A stretch of 64,000 nt of DNA from the NCBI GenBank assembly GCA_030847615.1, contig JAUMIR010000003.1, forward strand, positions 34,904,501 through 34,968,500, read 5' to 3'. This document shows, piece by piece, positions 56,801 through 64,000 of the stretch. A program made the translations under genes and the position numbers. The notes beneath the pieces are model-generated. The model made no database searches and was not told the DNA's origin. It worked only from the letters and a program-made list of their open reading frames with translations. This DNA is from Gambelia wislizenii. Taxonomy: Eukaryota; Chordata; Lepidosauria; Squamata; Crotaphytidae. The stretch's first letter is position 1. Each line of letters starts with the position of its first letter.

Positions 56801-59800
56801 GTCCCATTATATGCAATGGCATAGCAAAATGGTGTCCCTTATAATGCCTCACCAAACTATTATTATTATATTTATTTATACTCTGCTTTTTTCCTAAAAT
56901 TGGGACTCAAAGCAGCTCACAACTTTAAAAAGCAATACAATTAAAAGCTGACAAAAAGTAATAATTGAAACAGAATTAAACTTTTTATAGCATTGAAGGA
57001 ATGCAACACATCAATAAAAGAATAAAACAAAATACAATGAAAACGGTAAGAAGCTCTAAAAACAGTTCAGTTGAAACAGTACAGCACCCCAAAGTTTAAA
57101 AACTTTGGTTTAAAAGGCTGTCTGAATAAAAAGGTTTTAGTCTGCCAATGAAAGGACAACAAGGAGGTGACCACTCTGGCCTCTCAGGGAAGGGAGTTCC
57201 AGAGTCTAGGGGCAGCCACCAAGAAGGCACTCTCTTGCATCCCCACTAACCATGCTTGCAATAGTGGGACTGAGAGAAGGGCCTCTCCTGATGATCTCAC
57301 AGCCCAGGCTGGCTCACAGAGGAGATACGATCTGCCAAACTACCTGGACCTGAGCCATATAGGGCTTTACAGATCATAACCAGCACTTTGAATTGTGCCC
57401 GGAAACCAGCTGGCAGCCAGTGGAGCTGTTTCAACAGGGGCATAGTATGGTCTTTGTAACCTGCCCCAGTTAACAGTCTGGCTGCAGCTGGTGCTGAACT
57501 TTCCTAGCACTCTTCAAAGGGAGCCCCAAGTAGAGTGTATTACAGTAGTCCAAACAGGATGTAACTAAGGCATGTAACCATAGGCACAGTTAGCGCGCAA
57601 GCTTTAAATGTGCAAAAGCACTCTTGGTCACTGCTGAAACCTGGGCCTCCAGGTTCAAAGCTGAGCCCAGGAGTACACCAAAACTGCGAACCTGTGTCTT
57701 CAGAGGGAGTACAACCCCATCTAACATAGGCTGAATCCCTATACCCTGAGCTGCCTTTCGACTGACCAGAAGCACCTCTGTTTTGTCTAGATTAAGTTTC
57801 AATTTGTTTGCCCTCATCCAGTCCATTACTCATGACTGAACTGGTTTAGGAAATCCCAAGATTCCATAGGATGCAGCTATGGCAGTTAAAGTGGTAGCCA
57901 ACTGCTATAATTGGGCAGTGTGAAAGGGCACTCAGACTCATTCCTTGGCATATCTGTCAGGAAAGGACTTCTGCATGAAACACTGGACATCAACTGCAGA
58001 ACAGAGTAGACCAGGGATGAAGAACCTATGGTTGTACCAAAATCTTGTACAGTACTTCCACTTTCAGAAGTCCCAGCCACTATAGCCAAAGGCAAAGGAT
58101 TATGACCCCGAACAATGGGAATTCAAAGGTTCCCTACTTCTAGTGTTGTCATTATTGGTTTTAGGTGGGTTGCTGATCTGAGTTCACATAAAGTAGGTGC
58201 CTATGTTTCTAACAGGGAAACTGGAACAGCCTTTCCCAAAAGGTACCCACCTGTTTAGTTTCAGAGCCAGAGTTTGGTGGGGACTACCAACACCAAGAAT
58301 TGCTGGCCAGGGATTCTGGGAGTTACAGTCCCCAAAAGTAATTTTCTCAAACTCTGTATTTAACAGATATCTAAATAGAGTTTTCTCAAGCTCTGTATTT
58401 AGATGTCCAGAGATGCTACAAAATGTCCTCCTCCTGATGTGATTCAGCAGGTTCCTCCCTGCCCCTTTACCACCTCAGCAGCTTTAGCAATGAAAACAGC
58501 TCATTCTTCAGTCGCCTCAGATGAGCATGGCATGGTGGGATTTCACTCCTCGGCACCTGCCTCAAAGTCCAAGTGGCTCCCCCCTGCCCATAAAAATGAG
58601 GAAGGGAGGGGGGAAGGACTTTGGACTGCATCTGAAGAAGTGAACTTATAGCCACAAAAGCTCATGCAAAAATAAAAACCAGTCAATCTTAAAGGTGCTG
58701 CTATGTTCCTTTCTTCCACTCTTCCTCCTTTTCATGCTGCAAGAGACTAACACAGCTACCTCTTTGAAAACTCCCCCCCCCCTTCCTACAGGCACTGAAA
58801 ACTAAAGAATTAGGAAGGACAAGGAAAGGGAGGAAGTCTTGTCAGTACAAGTGGAAGATCAGAGATCTCTCATCAGATTGCCTGCCTCCCTTCAGCCACA
58901 GCTGCTTGGGAACGTCAGGTGAAACTGTTAGCAAGTGGAAAGCTCTATGCCTTCCATATCACTGCCCCCCCCCCGAATAGTTTCTCTTTCATTACCGCTC
59001 TCTGTCAGCCAGCCCAATTCCAGTCCTCATCACAAACTCTCTGCACTTAGAACTTCCCAAGTTGTGAAAGCCTCTCTATTGGTTTTGAGAATCAAAGGGA
59101 AGGTTCTAATATGTTCAATCTGTTCTCCCTTTCCCAAGAAAATCAATCTCCATGTGGGTGTTTTTGGGGGTAACAGAGATTATTGATTGTAATTTTCAAG
59201 CAAAGAGGTTTGGCATAACATTTCTTCAAGCCTTTGAGGATCCCAAAATCCAGGGGTCTGCAGACCACAGGTTAAGAACCACTGTGTTATACTGTAGTAT
59301 CAGAATCTTCTACTCTATCAACAAATGTTCCTAACTCATTACCTTCACGTGATCTTCAAGAGGTCATAAATGTTTAATATACATTGTTCTAAGCCCCCAT
59401 ACAGTGTGAGAGAAAACTAAAACATTTGAAATACTGTACAGTCATGTCAATGCCCATTATGTAACCATAGCCTATTTGTTTTGTAATACATCACATATAG
59501 TTTAGGTTAGGGCCCCAGCTACATACTTACTCAGCCACAGCTAGCTTCTGCAGTTTTTCCCTTTTCTGTGCAGACAAGTTAAGGTCACCTCCTATGACAG
59601 AAGAAATATTCATGTACTTAACATATCACTTGAACACTTTTTTACCAGTCCCTTCTCACTCTAAAGATGTGTACTTTATCATAAGTTTATGGGGACCACA
59701 GATTACTTAAAGGCACAGATATTTTTTAAATTTCGAGGAAAGGAACTCCAGTTCACTTGTAGAAAGGAAATTTCAGTACATCGAGAGGGGTTAAGTCTGT

Positions 59801-62800
59801 TGTGCGCCTTCAGTTAGTTTCCGAGTTATTGAGGCCCTAAAGTGAACCAATCATAGGGTTTTCTTGGAAAGATTTGTTCAGAGGGGCTTTGCCTTTGCTG
59901 AGAGGGTGACTAACCTAAGGTCACCCAGTGGGTTACTAGCATCCGAATTCTCTCCTTCCAACTGAAGCCTAAAGAACACACATTTCAATTGTAAACATAC
60001 CTAGAGATAAGCTTTACTACTACCAATGGATGAAATCCAATGGAGTAACTCTACTGCTTCAACCAGTAGAAAGAAGAGAAATTCATTTCACCTCCATACA
60101 CATATGTTAGTGGGCCTAATATATTTTCCTATTTGACTTAGCCATACTTCAGTAACCTCCTCTGTTCACTATGGCAGTGCACCTAGAAGAAGGCTGCAGG
60201 GAGCCTATTTTGCCAATTTTGTTCCAGTTACATGTTTTCCACTAGCTTCCAGACTCAATTCACAGTACAAATGCTTTCAAGCCACAGAGCTTCTGAGGGC
60301 CCTGGAGCTAAGGGGAGTCTCCCCTTTCATATTACCTCTTCCAAACTATTAAGTTCATGGAGATTCACTGCTCCAGATGCCATACAAACCAAAACTCAGA
60401 GAACTAAGAGCTTCAAGCTCTGTTTTCTGTGGAGAACCCTGACAAATCAGCCATGATTGATTATTTCAATACTAACTTTTTGGTGTCTTAAAAAGAAAAC
60501 CATCAGTGAAAGCTAGTAGCTACTAAGCTACTTTGTTCAGCTAATTCCTTGTCTGCATTCAGTTTAGGTGCACATTTTAAAAAATCCAGTCTTACAATTT
60601 TTTATTACTAAAACATTGTAGCGTTTTAAGATTGTATACCACTTCAAAGAGCCAATTTAGTAGCATAAAATATAATATATACATATACTAAACAGAGTTA
60701 CAGAAAAACAGTTGGATGCAATGTACTGTTAAAATAAAGGGAAAACAAAGTTAAAGTGCCAGGAGAAAGAAACAATTGCAAATGTAACGTACGACGGGTC
60801 CTTGGTATCCATGGAGAATTGGCTCCAGGACCCCACACACACACAGATACAAAAAAATACAAATGCTCAAGTCCCTATTAAAAATGGTGTAGGGCAGCAG
60901 CAAGGTAAGCCTTGGCTGCCAGGCATGCATATATATATATATATATATTTTAACTCCCCTGCCTTTGGGGAGCCAGCCAGCTGCCTACCTCCACCTTTGA
61001 GCAGCCATGCCTGGAGAGACATGGAAATTGGTGGCAGTGCTCCCACTCACTCATGAACTACCAGAACTGCTGCCACCAATTGCAGAGTGGTGAGCAGCTT
61101 CCACAGGGACATGGCAATCGGCCTCCACCATCAACCACAGGTTGGTGAACAGCTTCCACAGGGGCATGGTGACTGGCAATGGCAACCTGCTCACCCATAA
61201 ACAAACAAGGAAGCAGAATCACCACCTCCGCTGCTCACCATGCCCCTGTATTTTCTTTATTTTGAATCCAGGAATGGTTAAATCCATGGTAATGGTGGGT
61301 CCACTGTGCTGGGTTTATAACAGGATACAAAGTGGGACATGGAAGATAAGCCTGTTTATAGTTACTGTGAAATACTGTATCTGTAGTGAGGGCATATGTG
61401 ACAGCAAAGGAGATTTACAGTAAGACCATTAAAAAGCACAAATACTATTGTAAAAAAATTGTTTGAGGTACAAGCTTATGCCTCTATGTTAACATTAGTT
61501 CAAGTTAAGATCATCTTCTCTACACACGACTCAAATATAAACACCCACAAGTTAAGTAAACAGAGTAAAAAACAGACACTTACCTCTAAGATAATTCACA
61601 AAGTACAGCATGACTACAGCAATGAGTGACACTAAAAGGCAAAAATAAGAAATTATATGAAGCTCAAACTTAATGAAAGCAGTCTTATTACAACAGATAT
61701 TGCAAAGCAAAAACTTTCAAATAGGACATTCCTCTAGCACTTCAGAACCATGCAACTATAGCAAAATAGACACATGGTAAATGTTCATATGCAGTACCAC
61801 AGGTATATACATTAGAGTTTTACAGCAAGAGCTAAATCATGTTATTGGGAAACAAGGTCTTTAGAGTAAGGATGAGTGCAGTGAAGCAAAAGCAAGGCAG
61901 AACAAAATTAGGTAGAACAGAAACAAAGCAAGAGACAAAGGGAACAAGATGAAGTAAAAGTGGAATAAAAATGAGGCAACCGCCAGTATCTGGCAAAAAC
62001 CGAAACAACTGCATTCCTAGGTTGTTTTGATCAGATTACTAGACTGACTGGAAGTAATGTTATAGGTAACTGCTTTTGTCTACTGATGTCCAAGAGGTTT
62101 CCATGCCAGGCTGGCATCTTACTTTGAAATGCAATAGATAAGCCAGAACACAGGTTGAAGTGTTTATCTTTCAGGTCCAAAAACTCTGTGGGCTCCAACA
62201 TCATGTTTGTCTCCATATTGGAAAGAAGGGAGCACATATAAGTTTGTGGCAAATCCCAATGTTCTTTTAAAACCCAACAAAGCAACCACAAGAAGTGAAA
62301 TCCACAAGTTTCAACCAGTCTATATCTTTTGGGAGTACACAGTTAGGGAGGAGAAAAACAACAGATTTAGCCCAGCTTCCATCAGGAACATCTCCACCAT
62401 AGTTCTTTTTGAAACCTCCTTTTATGAAAATTACTTATTTTTTTAAAAAAGGCATTTTGCACCTTCAGATGATATCATACTTACAACACACACAAGAACT
62501 GAAGAATATTTCTAGGAACAGGTACCCTCGAGAATCCAGTATCATACCAGCTGCAATGGAGATGATGCCTAGACCCAAGTTCTGGATTGATTGCATGCTG
62601 AAAAGCATTCAGATGATTGGGTTACAAAGATTTTTTTTCTCCTTCAATTAATTTTTTAAAAATTGTCTGAAAAGATTATCTCAACTTCTCTACAAAATTT
62701 GAACTTAGAGGGAAATAAAAAACCATTATAATCTATTAAATAATAAAATATGAACTACTCAGATATTAGAATTGCTGCTAATACAGAAATTGTAAGTAAG

Positions 62801-63994
62801 ATGTTTAATATGCATTTTCAAGGCAGACGCTGTAGTCCAGCAGTAATTACACTTTGAAGCCTACAAAGAGGGGAAATGCATAGAGAAATCACCAGTGACT
62901 TTCATCTTTCAAGCAATCCCCAACAAACCACCCAGATGGTGTTTTTTTTTAAATCTTTTTGTGATGGGAATGGTGGTGTGGAGGCAACAGGAGAGAAGGC
63001 TGCTTGGAATTTGCCTTCAATCTGGATATATGGGCACATGCACATTTGTCCAACTGGACATGTGCTGGTTCTGTTCTTTTCTTGACTCTTCACACTTCTA
63101 TTCTTTCAAGCTAAGAGAGAAGTATGCTTAGAGTCAAGGCTGTAAGCAGAACAAGGTCCTGAATATCTGCCAGAAGTTTAGGTTTATAGACAAATGGTCA
63201 CTACCCCCAAATGCCAAGATATAAATACCTATTACTTACAAGCCATAAGCTGTTCCCAGCTGATGTTCAGGGACAACAAAAGCAACCATAGGCCATAAGG
63301 CACAGGCAAGCAGGGAATAAGCTACTCCCAGCAAACACTGTGGAAGACAGATTTAAAAACACTATGTTAACATTTAAGAACACCAAAGGGAGCCAATTAT
63401 ACGGGTTTTACAAATCATATGTTGTATTTGTACATAGCTCTCCAGCTGTTTCCACTTGCTTATTCTGTTACTGAAATAACATGTGGGTACTTAAAGCAGC
63501 TGACCAGTTAAGATAGTAAATATGTAAGAGCAATGCAAACACCAACTAACAGTATCTATGATAGTAGCACAGTTGATGACCAATACTAGTCATATTATTA
63601 ACATGTCCTGAAGCAGTCTAAATTACTATTCTGAAAAAGCTGCTTTAGAATTTTGGTTCCTATTATATGTGTGGAAGGAAGGAATTAGGATTGAATCTAA
63701 GTATCCATTGTTGGAATCATATCCATGCACACAAAGGTTTTTAGAGCACAATACATGAAACAAAGTTCCTGTGCAAGATGAGAGTTATGCACACACACAC
63801 CTGCATTTGAGTAAAACAAAACAGAAGAACTACCTACCATGGCAACCCAAGGGTTCCAAAATGTAAAGGCCAACATGATGTGAGAAGCCAAAGTAGTCAC
63901 TACAGCACATATAACCCAGGTAATGTTCTTTCCAACTTTGTCTACTAGGAATCCGAAGACTGGGGACATGGGTGCTGATATGACATACACAATA
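53707..63994 (-). CDS. MFSD1: MFSD1, 3' part (six exons; 5' part lies beyond the window)
   Basis: A minus-strand gene. Exons at 63838-63994, 63240-63337, 62485-62597, 61584-61631, 59531-59591 and probably 53707-53818 join in frame with GT-AG introns. The encoded protein matches the last third of vertebrate MFSD1: SAPMSPVFG, the MFS loop motif LVDKVGKN, WNPWVAM, ALWPMVAFVVPEHQLGTAYG, MQSIQNLG and GMILDSRGYLFLE. It covers roughly the last four membrane helices and the cytosolic tail. MFSD1 is known as a lysosomal membrane transporter of the major facilitator superfamily that works with the accessory protein GLMP and exports small peptides. The promoter and N-terminal sorting signal are outside the window. 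Introns contain SINE, pogo-like, hAT and 5S-SINE insertions. The end of the coding region is the uncertain part. Confidence 0.92.
53819..55340. other. MFSD1 intron, mostly single-copy
   Basis: Holds only short pieces of the palindromic repeat near 54835-54890 and 55063-55100. The plus-strand frames here are chance. Confidence 0.5.
55341..55558 (-). mobile_element. 5S rRNA-derived SINE with tRNA-SINE-like tail
   Basis: On the minus strand the 5' part (55558-55447) follows 5S rRNA: GAAGCTAAGC becomes GGAAGCTAAGCTGGGTC, then 'ctagttagtatttggatggga' and 'aggtgctgtagg', matching internal promoter and helix regions of 5S rRNA. The 3' part (55446-55341) has 'gaaatggcaaaaccatctctgcctaagaaaac' and ends 'aagtgacttgaaggcacatac', the tail shared with the tRNA-derived SINEs. 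So two RNA-polymerase-III heads are attached to one tail type in this genome. It lies in the largest visible MFSD1 intron. Confidence 0.87.
56721..56862. mobile_element. Pogo/Tigger-like element, 3'-truncated
   Basis: 'actgttgtcccttcatattcgctggggtttggttccagg' and 'taccaaaatccatgaatactcaagtccc' match 14146-14354. It is cut where the L2-like LINE tail begins. Confidence 0.7.
56866..57830 (-). mobile_element. L2-like LINE fragment with reverse transcriptase end
   Basis: The minus frame 57826-57590 reads WMRANKLKLNLDKTEVLLVS and later VRSFGVLLGSALNLEAQVSA, the standard segment after the reverse transcriptase catalytic motif of L2/CR1-group LINEs. Downstream (toward 56866) the sequence has the diverged end of the ORF and a tail of ATTT/ATT repeats. 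It is 5'-truncated at 57830 and its frame is broken. Confidence 0.85.
57842..57932. mobile_element. Fragment of the 11312 palindromic MITE family
   Basis: 'ggaaatcccaagattccataggatgcagc', 'atggcagttaaagtgg' and 'gtgtgaaagggcac' resemble the right half of that family. Confidence 0.5.
58600..58775 (+). repeat. Interspersed repeat (CTGAAGAAGTG ... ACACAGCTACC type)
   Basis: 'gcatctgaagaagtgaactta', 'gccacaaaagctcatgc' and 'gcaagagactaacacagctacctct' belong to a repeat common in reptiles. The CTGAAGA and (G/A)AAA blocks recall a decayed hammerhead core. I cannot name the family with certainty, and it may be Penelope-like. Confidence 0.5.
59531..59591 (-). CDS. MFSD1: MFSD1 exon (GGDLNLSAQKREKLQK), tail start
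   Basis: Acceptor CTGTCATAG, strong donor GTAAGTAT. Encodes GGDLNLSAQKREKLQKLAVA plus two bases of the next codon. If the donor is not used, the frame reads GAG TAA at once, so the stop codon lies within the splice signal. The mammalian protein ends soon after the corresponding GGNLN region. Confidence 0.87.
59799..59950 (-). mobile_element. tRNA-derived SINE, minus strand, head truncated
   Basis: 'tgttgtgcgccttcagttag', 'gggttttcttggaaagatttg' and 'taaggtcacccagtgggtt'. It lies in an MFSD1 intron. Confidence 0.8.
60792..61306. mobile_element. Pogo/Tigger-like element with extra internal sequence
   Basis: Left end 'cgacgggtccttggtatccatgg' and right end 'ccatggtaatggtgggtccactg' are roughly complementary. 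The left flank is TA and the right is TG. An (AT)n run at 60928-60948 and a repeated 'gcttccacaggg(a/g)catgg' motif occupy the middle. It lies in an MFSD1 intron. Confidence 0.6.
60928..60948. repeat. (AT)n microsatellite
   Basis: About ten AT units inside the pogo-like element. Confidence 0.85.
61584..61631 (-). CDS. MFSD1: MFSD1 micro-exon, 48 bp (last helix)
   Basis: Acceptor TGCCTTTTAG, donor GTAAGTGT. Completes Leu with the previous exon and gives SLIAVVMLYFVNYLR, the end of the last membrane helix. Only 48 bp, so automated gene calling could miss it. Confidence 0.9.
61632..63239. other. MFSD1 introns between the membrane-helix exons
   Basis: Apart from the exon at 62485-62597, I see no repeats or other genes here. 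The plus and minus frames at 61832-62446 and 62876-63131 are chance. Confidence 0.55.
62485..62597 (-). CDS. MFSD1: MFSD1 exon (MQSIQNLG ... GYLFLEIFF)
   Basis: Acceptor TTTTCAG, donor GTAAGTAT. Encodes MQSIQNLGLGIISIAAGM then LDSRGYLFLEIFFSSCVC, a helix and the start of the next. It shares phase with both neighbours. Length is 113 bp. Confidence 0.93.
63240..63337 (-). CDS. MFSD1: MFSD1 exon (CLLGVAYSLLACALWPM ...)
   Basis: Acceptor TTCCACAG, donor TT|GTAAGTAA. Encodes a helix (GVAYSLLACALWPMVAFVV) and the conserved PEHQLGTAYG loop. The final TT is completed by the C of the next exon to give Phe. Length is 98 bp. Confidence 0.93.
63838..63994 (-). CDS. MFSD1: MFSD1 exon (VYVISAPMSPVFG ... 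NPWVAM)
   Basis: A TATAG acceptor at 64000-63995 is followed by an open exon ending in ATG, with donor GTAGGTAG. It includes the MFS signature loop GFLVDKVGKN and a following hydrophobic helix (ITWVICAVVTTLASHIMLAF). It begins in phase (final T of a Ser codon). Past the donor the reading frame runs into intron, so residues after WVAM are not protein. Confidence 0.93.
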
Positions 63995-64000
63995 CTATAA

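Larger units (their letters stand above)
56028..59284. mobile_element. hAT element, 3.26 kb, inside MFSD1 intron
   Basis: Starts CAGTGGTTCTTAACCTTTTC and ends ACAGGTTAAGAACCACTG. Flanks TGTTATAA (56020-56027) and TGTTATAC (59285-59292) differ at one base, supporting a single insertion. The ends match 33534-33848. No transposase frame is visible. A pogo-like fragment, an L2-like LINE fragment, a palindromic MITE fragment and another repeat lie within it. Confidence 0.8.

Noticed and set aside
57590..57826. A host protein with a KTEVLLV motif
   Set aside because: It is the reverse transcriptase end of an L2-like LINE.
1..64000. CRISPR arrays, operons, bacterial promoters or riboswitches
   Set aside because: No regularly spaced repeats, tightly packed genes or ribosome-binding sites. 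The sequence is vertebrate.

Overview
The window looks like intergenic and intronic DNA from a squamate reptile, most likely a lizard. A Sauria-type SINE lies at 22672-22860. There are many copies of a second tRNA-derived SINE that ends in ACAACAACAA. CR1 and L2 LINE tails, hAT, pogo/Tigger-like and Harbinger-like elements, a mariner and a Ty1/copia-like remnant fill much of the rest. I see no bacterial genes, operons, CRISPR arrays or free-standing RNA genes, and most open reading frames are chance frames or pieces of transposons.

The only cellular gene I can support is at the right end, on the minus strand: the 3' third of MFSD1, a lysosomal major-facilitator transporter. Its exons run from 63994 down to 53707. 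Five exons join in frame with good splice sites and match the end of the MFSD1 membrane domain. A sixth would add a basic cytosolic tail. The largest visible intron (59530-53819) holds a 3.26 kb hAT insertion carrying several other repeats, and a 5S rRNA-derived SINE.

Layout: 1-14 kb holds a LINE 3' fragment, AT-rich palindromes, foldback elements with terminal inverted repeats (TIRs), SINEs and a CR1 tail. 14-17 kb holds a copia-like gag-pol remnant cut by a hAT element with a perfect 8-bp target-site duplication (TSD) and ending at a Harbinger-like foldback element. 18-24 kb holds an L2 3' end, an inactivated mariner, a 1.5 kb pogo-like element with nested insertions, and a 213-bp direct repeat. 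24-32 kb holds several non-autonomous TIR elements and a local duplication that includes a SINE. 32.4-35.1 kb is a layered nest: a dispersed repeat split by a 2.3 kb hAT that contains a SINE, another hAT, a CR1 tail and a pogo-like element. 36-50 kb alternates single-copy-looking sequence with SINEs, TIR elements, a Penelope-like remnant with a hammerhead-ribozyme-like core, and a second copy of the LINE seen at 1.2 kb. 50-64 kb is MFSD1 and its 3' flank.

The features act as layers of insertion, not as one pathway. The target-site duplications and interrupted elements give a relative order of events. I found no new gene system. The points most worth checking are the hammerhead-like motif, the 5S/tRNA-tail SINE, the related families of 3-bp-TSD TIR elements, the layered copia/hAT/Harbinger locus, and the alternative C-terminus of MFSD1.
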